Assembly: GCA_017607445.1 (NCBI GenBank)
Contig: JAEVHH010000006.1
Span: 372,001-436,000, forward strand
Length of the DNA: 64,000 nucleotides
Direction: 5' to 3'
From: Histoplasma ohiense
Taxonomy: Eukaryota > Ascomycota > Eurotiomycetes > Onygenales > Ajellomycetaceae
Below the pieces are notes generated by a model. The model searched no databases, had not been told where the DNA came from, and saw only the letters and a program-made list of their open reading frames with translations. Each line of letters starts with the position of its first letter. Position 1 is the stretch's first letter. The translations under genes and the position numbers were made by a program. Shown piece by piece: positions 23,755-35,682 of the stretch.

Positions 23755-26700
23755 GTTGTTTTTCATCTCGACACGCGCTTCAAAAGGATTTACGCATTGC
23801 CAACCGTACACACTTTCTCACCTACGCGATATCCTGCACAACACATAATATACCAGTTCATAAGGAAGAGAAGCATACGAACACACTATCGGACAAGGTA
23901 TAGCGAGGCGAAATCAAACTGTGCGAAGAAATTAAGGGATGGAGGAAGGGATATATGCCTGGTGGAACATTTTATTGACATACACTGTTCTTCCCTCCCC
24001 TTAATTCCATTTCTACTTATGTACCTTTTATTACCTATTTGGGCATGAAAAGGAAAAAAAAGGAAAATTGAAATTAATACAGAGGTAGCTATCCGTTGCG
24101 GGAAAAGAGGGGGAAATCAGAACAAAATGGACATGAAATTATAAATTTCTTATTGGGCTTCCATTCCTTTTTCCCCCCCCATTTTTATGGTTTATGGTTT
24201 ATGTAGTTTTTATGGAGTTTTTATTTTGATCTAGTTTAAGCCTGTGTCATCTTTTGACTTATTTTATATCATCATCTGCATTCTTCCAATATTCATCATC
24301 ATTTCACTCACTGAAAGTTGGTACTTGTTGATTCCATCTTCTGAGATTTTTATATTTTTCTTCTTGACTTTTTTTTTGGCCTTTGTGTCTTTTCTTTCCC
24401 CATTTTCTCTTTTTAAAAAAACTATATATTTTTTATTCGGCAATCAATTACAAACCATACATAATATTTAAAAAAAAAAAAACATAATGAAAAAAGCTAT
24501 GAAAAACTATACTATTATAGAGTGTTAATCAGTTGTAAATAAAGTGATAATAAATTAAAGTGAGAAATGATTGTAATAGTAGTTAGTAGAGACTGATTGT
24601 TGATTTATTATTTATTATCAGAGACAGTCTGTTCTCTACTTAACCTTTGATTCTCAGCAATAGTTGTGATCTTGTTTATCATTTAAATGATTAACACTGT
24701 ATATATTGATACGAAGATATCAAACTCTGCATGTAATTCTGTCAGTATAAAGAAGTTGATACTATCTAGTGATGGTATCTATCAATGGCATGTAGCTGTC
24801 GATGATATGGTAATTTTGTATGTAATGAAGATATATGTGCTAACTTACAGCTATAAAAAATTAATGACTCTCAGCAGGTGTGATTATCCATCCCCTTCCA
24901 AGCCCGTGAAAGGAAGCAAAACGGGAAGATGCCTTTGCTTCCATGCGCTTTCCTAACAATATATCAGATATTTGTGCCTGAAAGGTGACTGAGTCCAAGC
25001 GTGGTCGCCGCCAGATCCCAAGGCAAAGAATCTGTACAGAAGTGTGGAGGCGTGCAAAATAAGTCCCTGCACACGCTAGAAACATAAGTGGGAAATCTCA
25101 ATACCTGAGTCTATGAGGCCTTGACACCCTAACCCGACAGTCAAGCTCTACTGCGTAGGCATCCGGGCTCTAAACCCACACCAACTGGTCAAGGGGCTTG
25201 TTAGTTAGATGTGCAACATGTTTACCATATAAATTTCTAGCCTTTGTAATGACTTATTTTCCACGCCTCCACACAGAGGGAATCATGATTATTGCCTATT
25301 TTTTCTTCGTTCGAGTCTGGGGCAATGCATGTTTTTGTTGATTGATCAGAAATAGTGAGCTTTGTCGATGAAAAAACAACGCGGATGTGCTGCGTAAGAA
25401 ACAAGCACATTTTAGCCCGGCCTTTGATTCGAAGATCGATAACCCCTTAGATTGTAATTGGCTCAATGCCAGGCCTCTAGGCAGAAGGGAGTTCTGGTTC
25501 AGATCCCCCAGCTTATCCAAACCATCAGACAATGCACCAAAGTCTCCGATCTGCGGCGTCCGTTTGAACTTGCCCCACGCAGGCTGGGGTCAGCTCTTGG
25601 CGTACTCTTCGCCCGCTGTTTCGGTTGCGGAACGGAGCGCAGGAAGGAGCTCTATTCCTGCTGGCGTTTATCTGGAAATGTTAGCTTCACGAAGACTTTG
25701 GGAGGGGTGCTCGGGGTCAGACGGCGTATCTCCTCAACAAACAAACGGCAATCAACTCCATACGAACCCCCTAACGCTGCACATTTGATCCACATGAAAC
25801 ACCTCATGACATGCAGCTCCGCCATAAGCAAAAATGGATTTGAAAGTGCAGAGGACGCGGCGCTGGTATCATGTATGCCGGCCGTGCTGTGGGTCATGCC
25901 TCCTCTGCTTCTCCCGTGGGCGTAGTGGGTCGTCATTATGATCAGGTTCAGGAGGGGCTTCCCATCTGCATATTCTGTACTAGTTGTACGAGGTATGCAT
26001 TGCGAGGTCAAGTGGCGCGCGCCACTGCATTGAAAATATCGGAAAAAGAAACGAGGCTAGCCTTAAAAGAAGCAAACACAAAAATGAGAAAAAGAAAAGA
26101 GGAGGCTGGAGGTGTCGCTGAATGGGTCTCGAAGAATTCGTTAGGTCCCTAATATTTCTCGTTTCTTGTTCCGCTTACGCAGTATTATCTGTCATATCCA
26201 GGTTTGAAAGGAAGTAGTAATTCCCTGTTTTCCTTATCCAAAGTCATAATTCATTCCTCCTACGATACAGATACGTATACAGATAGCATGGACTCCACCC
26301 CAGCCTACTGAGCTTTGCAACGGAAAAAAAGAGAAAAACGAAAAAGAAAAAGAAAAAACCCAGATTCAAATCCATGGATATGCATGCGGAAACGGAAAGA
26401 AAAAGCAAAAGAGTGGGGAGGCCTGAAAAAAGCAAAAAGGAGAAAAAGCAAAAGAGGCACGGCGGCCCAGCCAGTTGGTCATCTTGCTCCTAAAAAGTGC
26501 ACATGCATGCGCTGATTGATCAATGATGATTCGATCTTGTTAGCTTTTTTCCCCACGATCACTGCCGTCCCAGATGCGTTTCCAAACAACCGCCGGGTAC
26601 ATTTCCCCTGTTCATTATTCTTGGTCCGCTTTCCGCCTCCTTTTCCTTTCTCTCCCTTCCTTCGTTGGGGATGGATAATTTATTGCTTTTGTTGTTCTGC

Positions 26701-27190
26701 TGTGCTGTTGGTTCCGCGAGCACGCTCCCCGCCCCAGCCAAAAACCCAAGGTGGAATCGGCTCGCCCGACCACTAGCCCTGGAGATCAGTCACGCGGGCC
26801 TGCGAATAGTGCGAAACAGGTCCCTGTCATGGTATATTCTTGCTTCTTTTTTTTTTTTTTTTTTCCCTTTTTTTCCCTTTCTTTTCACGGTCCGAGGGAG
26901 AGGGAGAGGGAGAGGGAAGGGTTTCTTTCACCCAATGGATTTTCTGCTGGTATATCGGACGGATTGAAAAATCAATGACGCATATACTACGATGAACTCT
27001 GTACGTACGGATCTATACTTCTTTGTCAGATAGAGCGGTCTCTCCACGAATAGCTCAACAGTCCCTGAGGATCACCAGGTCTCTTGAAGGCAGAAAGTGA
27101 TTTACGTTGGGCTTGTTACTGCTTGTTAGATCCAGGAATATCCTGATATCCAACATGCCCCCCACCGTGTAGCGTTGCCAATATGGTAAT

Positions 27191-27553
27191 TCACGTCAGA
27201 ATTGCGTTAGGGAAACAACCGTTGTGCTCTAGAAACCAAGCATTATAAAAATTGGGTGGTGGAATTGCATCACAAATACCAGTAGGAGGAAAACCGGATA
27301 TCATCCTAACCGACAAACCACGACAACAAGTCGGCTCGTAGCGAACAGTTTGCACCTGAGAGTAGGGATCGGGCCGAACCCATTCTGTGCGGGCTGGAAA
27401 AGTATGATCGTGGTTCTTGGAATTGGCCCTGACCATGGAGGTCCTGGAAGTTTGCCGCAGCTCCATAAACGTGTTAAAATCTCCTGTGTCGAAAAGCGGA
27501 ACAGGCGTGTGTTCCAACCATAGAAAATCACCACGAGGGGTGACATGCAACAA
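27191..27553 (-). CDS. Unrecognised protein-like open frame (possible gene fragment)
   Basis: A 120-codon minus-strand frame contains mixed-composition sequence (PRGDFLWLEHTPVPLFDTGD; ARTEWVRPDPYSQVQTVRYE) that reads more like protein than the surrounding frames. It lacks an ATG start; the open frame begins at a TTG codon and extends a few residues upstream. No family is recognised and no clear splice partner was found, although another minus-strand frame at 28453-28641 also looks protein-like. It could be a remnant of one multi-exon gene or a chance frame. Confidence 0.2.
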   Translation of the reverse strand: MLHVTPRGDFLWLEHTPVPLFDTGDFNTFMELRQTSRTSMVRANSKNHDHTFPARTEWVRPDPYSQVQTVRYEPTCCRGLSVRMISGFPPTGICDAIPPPNFYNAWFLEHNGCFPNAILT

Positions 27554-29070
27554 AACGGCAATGGGCGCACCAATTCGTCAGTCAGCTCGGCCATCTCGCG
27601 ATGAGTCTTTGATCCAAGCTCCCAAGTTATTTTTCAGCGTTAAGCGCTACATCCCGTGTTGTGTTCTGTATCATACTGGGATTTTGGTTTCAACTAACTC
27701 CAAGCCGAATTCGGATGGGCTTGTTCATGTTGGGCTCAAAACTCCAACTCCTCAATGGCCAGTCGTAGGCTAGTTGGGGCGCCACCTTGCGACCCTCCCT
27801 GCTGCCGTGCAGTGCCGATACGGTGCCTCCCCCTGAAGCCCGTCTCTGAAAGCTTCGACAAAAAAAAGGCGCTCGAAAGTCAACCTACCTGTTCCTTGTA
27901 AGTTTTGCTGCGATTACGATCCCTGATATCTCTGAAGCTTTAGGTCGCTGATCGCTGATCAGTTTGGCTTCTTGTCTTGACCTGCCTGAGAGCAAGCGTA
28001 GACGTGTTTGATTATTGCGACACGCGGTGTGTGCGGTCTCGCACCAACCCATATCCCTGCATCAGGGTGCCCACCGTATCATATTGGTCTATGGGCGACA
28101 GCCCCCGCTCCAGTTGGTATGTGGTTCCTTTTGGTGACGGGTATGGAATCTTTGCAGCGGCCTGGCAAGGTCACACTTCAAGCTTGGCCACGACGGAATC
28201 TCTGCGATCTGCCGCGATTGGTGCACCGCCTCGTGCGGCCGGCTTCGGACTTTTCTGGCACGATTAGTCGCCAGAGTGATCAAGCCAGCTATGGATAAAT
28301 CGAGAAATAATAAACATCACTAGCGAGTGGGCCTTGCTCCAACACTTGCGGTGCGTTTGCAGGCGCTCTATCAAGCTAGCCCAGAGTTGCCCTTTTCATC
28401 CACTGCCACCGACTTACAGTGTACTATTCAAACTTCGGGGAAAGCCATATTCTTACACCCTCTCCAGCATCACAGCAATCAACCAAGAGCGAGCGAAATA
28501 GAGTGACAAATCAACTCCAATCATTTCCTCGAGGTCGGGTTGGTTCAACTTAATAATACCCACGCCTTGGCAAATGCAAATCCTGATACTGTGCATTGAG
28601 TCGATAGCCAGCCAACGGCCGTTCTGGATCGGGATCTTCAAATCGACGAAAGCCCAAAGATGACAGGCTGCTTTCTAGGATGGGCGGCACAAACCAAGAA
28701 CTCCAGGTTAGAGCTTCCCATGGCTGAGTCAGGGAAGAAACAAGTTGTATTCATTATTTGTTACCGAACACTCAGACTCTCAACATTATCACAATACCAT
28801 TCCCATTAGTTAGCTGTCGCAATAATTACGATCCAGATCAAAACCCAACTGCTGGCCTTCCTCCCTGGCCATTATTCTTGTCCGGGTTCCTGGCAGTCTT
28901 TTGCCCAGATCCACCCGGCTCCACTGAGGCACCTGTTGATGCTCGTTATTGGGCGTTTTCTGCTCACATCCGGGCCTTATTTTTACGGCTGGTCCCCCAA
29001 ACTTGACGCTAGGCTAATTGCTCAGGTTGGAATATTTTAGTGTCTGCTAATCTCAAGCCCTGAACAATTT

Positions 29071-29119
29071 CGGGGGCTTGGGAACTCGGAGGCTTGGGAA
29101 CTCGGGGGCTTGGGAACGC
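29071..29119. repeat. 16-bp tandem repeat, three copies
   Basis: The unit cgggggcttgggaact is repeated three times head to tail with one or two substitutions. Confidence 0.85.
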
Positions 29120-30169
29120 GGGCAACTAGCCCACCCTCCCACCTTTTTCCTGTCAGGGATATCCGAGCTAGCTCGCACCGCCTACTGGATTTTCTCCCAC
29201 GCTCCTCGCATTTGAACACTTCGAATCTGATTCTGCAGCTGCTAATGCGATGGAGGTAAAGGGACATCTTTAATTTTTATTTATTTAATTTTTATTTTCG
29301 CCGGTCACCACAATTAGAGCGCCAACCTTTTCCTGCATTGCTTCTCTTGGCCTATTATTCTCGATTTCCTATTTGACGACTGCCAACTATCCAGTTTCCT
29401 GTATTTTGGTATTATCACCTCCAATAACCTTCGTGCACCCTTGGAACCCTAAGCAGGAAACACACTGTGGTCTGAACTCCCCTTGTGTATGTTAACAAAT
29501 AACCCCCCAACGCCATACGCCATACTCCGCTTTATCGTGCTGCCGATCTCCAGAATCGTTGTATATCTTACCTCTGCTTTCCTTCAGCTTCCTGAGTGTT
29601 TGCCTGCGCCCGTTTGATTGTTCACCCCGTCGAATACGGGCTTTTTGTTTTTAACAGCCAGGACAGAACCTCGCAGGACATCATCAGAGTTACCATTCTA
29701 CACCTCGTCTACCTCTGCCTTAGCTACGAAACGACTCTTGGCGAATGCTGGGATCCAATTGAGATCTCCACGATTGCATCAACAGCTTTCATACCCAAAG
29801 TCACACTTCTCTTCACAGCAACTCACTTGCGTCTCTAGCTGACAAAGCAGCTCTTGTTTGCAGAAAAACAGTTCTTCCAACACCAATCGTCATCGGCAAA
29901 GGCAGTTGCTAGGAACAAGGGGTCTTGTGACAGCAAAAGAAAAACATCAAAAGCAAAAACGAAAAAGCAAAGAGCAAAGTAGTTTATTCCCGCAAAGAAA
30001 AGAAAAGAAAAAAGAACAAAATCATAGAAAAAGAAATCAAGTTATACTGACGTGCGTCGAATGTCATTATTCTCCGCTGGCCTCAGGAACTGGAAATCCA
30101 CCCTCCCCCTCCTTCGTTGACTGTGCCCTGTGGACAGGGTCGGACCTCGAGCTCACCTTGCCGTCCGAG

Positions 30170-31773
30170 ATGGAGACGGCGGTCCCAGTTACGTACAATG
30201 TTACCAACCATGACATGAACGCTGTTGCTCACCGCCGCATGATGGCTCCCCATCAACATCACCACCACCATGACCAGAATATCGCATACTTCTCAAATCC
30301 ACCAATTCCATATTCGACCCCTCTGCAACCCCCTTCTTTTAGTGGCTTCGGCCACATTTTAAATAACCATCCGCATCATACCTCCTATCAGGGTTACTTC
30401 AATTCGAATCCGAGTCACCAGGTTAATTCCCACCATCCTCGACTGCCCACAGAGACGAACCCAGTGCAACAACTTTCAGATGTCCGCCATGTCAAAAACG
30501 CCAACCCGCGTTTAATCAGGCCTTCTCCTCCAAAGGAAGACACTCTCCCCCCTCCAAATCCGCAACGCATGTGCGTCCCACCAGCGCGAAATACAACACA
30601 GCATGAGGACTCGAAACCTATGCACAAGCCCGAGGTGGTGTTTGGGACAGAAGTGGATACTTTGATGAAGGCCATACAAGCTAAACCGCAACCACCGTCA
30701 CCTCAGGCGGAACACCAACTCCCTCCCTTGCAACAAAAGTTCAATAGCGGTGTCACCAATTGGATTCATCCAGCCTACGCCAACCAAATGGGTGGAAACC
30801 AGTCTATTTTCCCTAACCCCCCTCAAGATCGCATTCCGCCCGCGAACCAAAAACCTAAAAGGAAATACGAGTGCACTCTCCCTCATTGCAAGAAGAGCTT
30901 TTTCCAGAAGACACATCTTGATATCCATATGCGGGCACATACCGGTGACAAGCCTTTTGTAAGTCAGCGCCTGGGCAGCTACCTTTTTTGATAATGTCAG
31001 GAAATGGAGGCTCATTATGGATAATGCGTACGTAGACATGCAAGGAACCCTCGTGTGGCCAGCGGTTTTCTCAACTGGGGAATCTTAAGGTGAGTTGGAA
31101 AAATAGATAGATATCCCACGTCTCGAACCCACGCGTTAGATTCTTACAACCGCATTTTTCAGACTCATGAACGAAGACACACTGGCGAGAAGCCTTACTC
31201 GTGCGAGATATGCCATAAGAAATTTGCCCAGCGAGGCAATGTCCGCGCCCACAAAATCACGCATGAGCAGGCAAAGCCCTTTACATGTCGGCTAGACGAC
31301 TGTGGGAAACAATTTACACAATTAGGAAATCTTAAAGTCAGTATTACCTGGTTAAGCCAATGCTGCACGGACACATCCATTTCACTCTTGAAAACAGAAA
31401 GCTAAAAATTCCGATAACAATACAGTCCCACCAAAACAAATTTCACGCCCAAACTCTCCGAAACCTAACCCTACGATTTGCATCCATTGCCGACATCGAG
31501 CGTATGTCTCCACAGGACAAGGAGTTGTGGAGCTACTTCTCCAACCTATACCGGAATAGCAATAAGGGCATCAAAGGCCGTGGCAAGGACCGCCGCGTAT
31601 CAACTGCTAAGCGCTCAATGAGTGCCTATGATGGGAGCCCCTCGGAAAGCGAGGATGATGGCAAGGACCACAATCGAACTTATGACCGCGCATCAGCAGT
31701 GATGACCTCCAACAACGACGAACCGGATTATCGTGAGCAGCTTTACCACAATAGGAACGGTGGTCATCATTGA
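30170..31773 (+). CDS. C2H2 zinc-finger transcription factor, Azf1-like
   Basis: Four exons: 30170-30958, 31036-31089, 31163-31336, 31426-31773. They total 1,365 nt (454 residues). The start METAVPVTYNVTNHDMN is the first ATG in the open frame. The N-terminal two-thirds is His/Pro/Gln-rich (MMAPHQHHHHHDQN, then PPQDRIPPANQKPKRK) and looks disordered. Four tandem C2H2 fingers follow: CTLPHCKKSFFQKTHLDIHMRAH, given here as CTLPHC with HMRAH; CKEPSCGQRF..THERRH; CEICHKKF..HKITH; and CRLDDCGKQF..HQNKFH. They are joined by TGDKPF/TGEKPY linkers. After the fingers come TLRNLTLRFASIADI and a basic/acidic tail. This finger set resembles S. cerevisiae Azf1 and its filamentous homologues; the targets are unknown. 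The very long upstream region fits a heavily regulated regulator. Confidence 0.88.
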
Positions 31774-33185
31774 GAAAGAACTATACCACTCTCGCCCTGT
31801 TCGAAAACCATTACGGATACCAGAAAAATTATGAACCAGAAGACCTGACCGTTTCAAGCAGGCGTGATTCGGAAGGTACAGCCGTTTCGGTTGCGGTTTT
31901 AGATACGTTTACCCTACATCGACTGCCAGCGCAGTATATTATTACCGGCCCATTCCCAGTCATACATATAACCCGAGCTGAGAATGACATGCATGAGCTA
32001 CTCGAATTTTATTGCACGCTGCACACCGGTATTTCCGTTTCCTGCAACCCCTTTCTAGGACCTTTTCCTCTTTTCCTGTCCACTTCCGGCAGGAATTATT
32101 CAGCGGTTCACCTCTTTGCTTATATGACTGGAATCTTGTCCATTTTTATATATCTAAATACCTTTTTATTTCCCCTTTTTTCACATTTATCTTTAATTTT
32201 CTGTTTCCCCTTTTTACTCATCAACTCTATATATCTCTCTGACATATACGCTGCTTTGGATTCGGATATGAATTGTTTTTCTCATCTAGGTTTTGTTGTA
32301 TGCCTGTTGTTTCGTCTGATAGCACATTGACAACTGCCTTTTTCTACAGTGGCAAGGAGAAAAAAAGAGGATGTAAGCAGGGAGGGAGAGGAAAACGTTG
32401 ATCATCATGGCCAACAATCATCGTCAAATCCATGCAATGTTGAATTTTGTGCATAGCATCTGGACTGTGGCTTTTTCGGGAACCTTAGTTGTACGTCTGT
32501 GTTGTTAGTCCGCATACACGCTCTACATGTTCTGCTTCGAGACATTAGAAATGGATGGGTGGGTGCGGGGCGGTGGGCGAATATCTGAACAAACGGAAGG
32601 GTGAAAATAACATGAGGGGGAATGGGAGAATATAAGACATATTCATCCGGTTGTCATGGTGTTGTTGTATGGACATGGGAAATTAATACAGCTAGCAAGG
32701 TGTTGGGGGATCGGATTACCTATATATTTTGTTCGGGGTTCACCTTCCTTTTTATTATACCAGGGTTTATCATATATTATTATGTATATTTGCATTTAAT
32801 TTGGTGTACGTGATCTCCAGTTTGATTTCTTGGTTTCTTGGTTCCCGGTATATCTGAAGAGTAGTCTGCCGAAAGGAAAGAAAAGGCATTTAGATACGAG
32901 GACAACACTACGCCTCACGATCGAGTAAATCGGGGAGGAAAGCAACTTGAAACTGCACAACAAAAACCGCCGAATGACTGTGCACACCTAATATCCTAAA
33001 ATGAGGGTGGGTAAAGCCTTTTTGACATTGACGAACACCATCCACCTCACAAGACCAGCGAATCCACCTCAAAACAAAGGCTACCAACTCTCCTCAATAT
33101 ATATAGAGCGTAGTATCAAACCGGCGGATATGTATAGGCAAGCAAATAAAATCAGGTCCCTGTGGTAACCCCCTCTTCCCCGAAG
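31774..33185. other. Convergent 3' regions of the C2H2 gene and flx1
   Basis: No gene supported. T-rich sequence at 32,090-32,260 and mixed sequence up to the flx1 stop are consistent with two 3' UTRs facing each other. The open frames at 31770-32330 and 32622-32813 are hydrophobic by T-richness, not by any recognised membrane protein. Confidence 0.5.
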
Positions 33186-34292
33186 TCACACTACCGGACC
33201 CATCGACAAATGAATCCTAACATTTTCATAAACCAAAAAAGTGACCCAGGTACTTGGCAACACACGCAACAAATTTGGTCCCAACCCTTTATAAAACCCC
33301 ATCACACGTTCCCTGCGCCATATCTGGCCGATCGCATCTATCACTCCGCGATACGTTCCAGCTGCATCGTACGTCTGCAGCCGGGCTTTAAGTACCTGGT
33401 ACGGATACGTCACGCAGCCAGCGAATACCTTGGACGTGCCGGAGAGAACAAGGTAATCCATGTTGCCTAGTTTGAGGTCTTTGGTTGTCGTACCCCCATT
33501 TGCGTTTCCGTTTCCAGACATGCCGACAACAGATGACGGTGCTGCACGGCATTGTTTGAGTTTTTCGTAGGACATGAACTGGAGGGCACCGTGGCTCACT
33601 CCGAATAGGGCGGGAATCATGCCGCGGTAGAAACCCATAACCCCTTCAGAACGGTATATGGAGCGCGCACCTGCAACAAGAGAGGGGTAGGCGCCGGGGA
33701 CTTGTGAGCCGGTGGAGAGCATGCGGGTTTTTATGACCCAGATCGGATTAGTGAGAAAAGCTGTTAGTACGCCTGCGAAGAACAGTGTTAGCTATCCATA
33801 TTATACCAAGGGCCCAGTATATGGAAATTGGATTGTATAATACCTGCAGCCCCAGATGCGGCGAAGTAATCCAACGATCCCAACCCTTCTTCCTTCCTCG
33901 ATCCGTGCAAGACATGTAAGGTGTCCTTAATATTGTTATACCAGAGGAAATACAAACCCCAGCTCACTGAATTCCCCACGATATTTGGTGTGAGGCCCCG
34001 ATAGAAGCCAGTTACGATGCCACCCTCATTTTGCACGATACTGCGAGCGATGCGGAGCGAGCTGCCAATTCGCGAGGTGGAGAAACGGTCCACTGCAAAA
34101 AAAAAGTTATTGAGTGCTATCTTCTACCAGGATAGCGGAATTGTAGGTTAATAGAGACACTTCATATACTGTACCTTGGAGTCTCGTCTTGATCACATCG
34201 AGGGGGTGAACCACGAGGGTTGATGAAATGCCAGCGGCGAAGCCAGCTATTGTCTCGACAACTGATGGCGACAGGCCATGGTTACCATTCAT
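33186..34292 (-). CDS. flx1: Mitochondrial carrier, FAD/folate type (Flx1/SLC25A32-like)
   Basis: Three exons on the minus strand: 34292-34175, 34092-33844, 33772-33186. They total 954 nt (317 residues). The start MNGNHGLSPSVVETIAG is the only ATG in the first open frame. The three mitochondrial-carrier repeats each show the signature: PLDVIKTRLQ, NPIWVIKTRM and PYQVLKARLQ. The Trp in PIWV and the Gln in PYQV are typical of the FAD/folate/pyrimidine-nucleotide branch rather than ADP/ATP carriers. Conserved FYRGLTPN, FYRGMIPA and FYKGLGPNLLRVLPSTW motifs follow each odd helix. The protein is inferred to sit in the inner mitochondrial membrane and supply FAD or folate to the matrix; substrate choice within the branch cannot be told from sequence alone. 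The gene is complete and convergent with the C2H2 gene. Confidence 0.92.
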
Positions 34293-34949
34293 GGACTCGT
34301 TTTGAGAAGTCCGTAGAGGACCCTTCGGCTCTCCCCAGAGCCACGAAACGGTCTTTCTATTTTTCTCGAAGACTGAGGTGGCAGTGGTGTTGTTGGTGTT
34401 GGTTGTTTGGATCTCGGTGAGGTCAAGGATGAAGTTCGCCCGTTTTTGAAATAAATACAATAAATTTGTTCTAGAATCAACTCTATCTGAAACGAAAGGA
34501 CGGACACTTTAGACCAGGTAATAAAGATCGAGATACACTTTACAAACTTCTCGGGAAATCAGCCTTAATTATCTTTCACAATATAGGGTAAAATAGATCT
34601 AGTTGATGGCAATCCAGCCTGCTATAGCAGACTTTGGAGCCTTCAATAACCTTTGATATTGCCATAAAAAGTAAGAACAACACAGCGAAAAGAAGACGAC
34701 TAATATACAAATGCTTCCAACTCCAGATTCTAGTTAGAGAAATAGTAGAGGAAACATCTAGTGCCTAGCACCCCTCCACCTGCGCAAGCGTCGCACCAGA
34801 ATTCTGCGTGCTAAGGTCATTTCAGAAGCAAATGCTCCTTGTCCATCCCACAGGCAAAGACTTTCCGTTATGGTTTATACGCTCAACTGCAACATTCTCT
34901 CTCGAAAAACCAGCCAGTATCCAGGTCATCTCATAAAAGTTGGTTGAGT
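34293..34949. other. Intergenic region flx1-tom7
   Basis: About 650 bases between two minus-strand genes, containing the flx1 promoter and tom7 3' region. No coding sequence was recognised. Confidence 0.5.
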
Positions 34950-35376
34950 TCATGCGAAGGGCGAGAAAAGCCTGAGAACGAGATGTCTAAGTGAGTTTAT
35001 GCCTTTTGAATTTACTGACAGTGAGAGTGGAGTGTGAGAGTATGTACTTCAAGAGTTGCGGCCGCGGCTCGCTATATGTGTATCCTGATATTTGTTAGTC
35101 AAACAACTGTCTATAAATTGTAGACAGAGGGCGATCCTTACCAAGGTAGATGATGAAAGGCAGATATCCACTGCAACAGGTAAATGGGAATGATCAGTAA
35201 TATAGATTAAGGATGAAATAAAGCAGCTTCCTGGTAAATCAACTCACTAATGAATAGCCACTCTGGATATGCCGATGACCTTGGAAATACGTTCCTTTCC
35301 TCGGGTCAGTAGAAGATAATCTTTTGCGGAAGCATAGTAAGTAGCTCACCTTAGTCTCTTCGGAGAACTGAACCAT
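34950..35376 (-). CDS. tom7: Mitochondrial outer-membrane translocase subunit Tom7
   Basis: Five tiny exons on the minus strand: 35376-35350, 35294-35248, 35171-35143, 35084-35048, 34986-34950. They total 177 nt (58 residues including only 9-16 codons each). All four introns have GT-AG ends and the phases join exactly. The protein opens MVQFSEETKERISKV, continues VAIHYGYLPFIIYLGY (one membrane helix), then TYSEPRPQLLK, and ends LFSPFA. This matches Tom7 in length, in the ESKERI-like start, in the HYG-(Y/W)-x-P-x-x-(I/L)-YLG helix and in the C-terminal SPxx. Tom7 is an outer-membrane subunit that modulates TOM/SAM assembly. No single open frame longer than 20 codons reveals it, so it is easily missed. 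It shares a divergent promoter with sap49. Confidence 0.9.
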
Positions 35377-35682
35377 TTTGTGACACGTTGTAGAATGGTA
35401 TGATGCAGATATAACTCAGCCTTTCGTTTGTGACTAATGGTAATTTGGGGGAGTTCTTGTAGATATGTTAACTGCGGTCAGAAGTTGAAGATAGGAGCAG
35501 ACAAGGTTTTCGCCGAGAGAGGAGCTCAGGCCAAATCGGGCAATTTCTCACCACGAAATTCTTTTCTTCTTACTCATACGCCCACCCAAATACATCCAAC
35601 AGAATTACAGATTGTTGATAGACAGCAGCATACTTTTTCTTAAGATAGCAATCACCAGTGTTACGGATCCTATTTCTCCACC
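35377..35682. promoter_or_regulatory. Divergent promoter between tom7 and sap49
   Basis: Only 306 bases separate the two start codons, which point away from each other. The two genes therefore probably share one nucleosome-free promoter region. No specific factor site was recognised. Confidence 0.6.

Larger units (their letters stand above)
23755..30169. other. Long gene-poor interval tup1 to C2H2 factor
   Basis: About 6.4 kb without a gene I can support. 23,755-24,470 is the T-rich tup1 3' region. 24,480-24,890 is an AT-rich, CpG-poor island that looks like a mutated transposon relic. 26,310-26,460 is A/G-rich, and a T-run plus (GA)n lie at about 26,848-26,920. 27191-27594 holds a protein-like minus-strand frame. 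29,070-29,120 is a short tandem repeat. 29,300-30,169 is presumably promoter/leader of the downstream regulator. Many open frames here are overlapping, short and featureless. Confidence 0.4.

Noticed and set aside
24687..24880. Frame containing AVDDMVILYV, reminiscent of the Copia RT YVDDM motif
   Set aside because: No flanking RT motifs on either side; probably chance in AT-rich sequence.
25110..25215. tgaccagttggtgtgg on the minus strand, similar to a tRNA A box
   Set aside because: No B box at suitable distance and no repeat partner in the window.
25387..26012. Overlapping 119-155 codon frames on both strands between tup1 and the C2H2 gene
   Set aside because: Mutually overlapping, no recognised domain, no promoter or splice context; cannot be supported.
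30415..30675. Minus-strand frame antisense to the C2H2 factor
   Set aside because: Shadow of the real coding exon; composition mirrors its Pro/His-rich sense strand.
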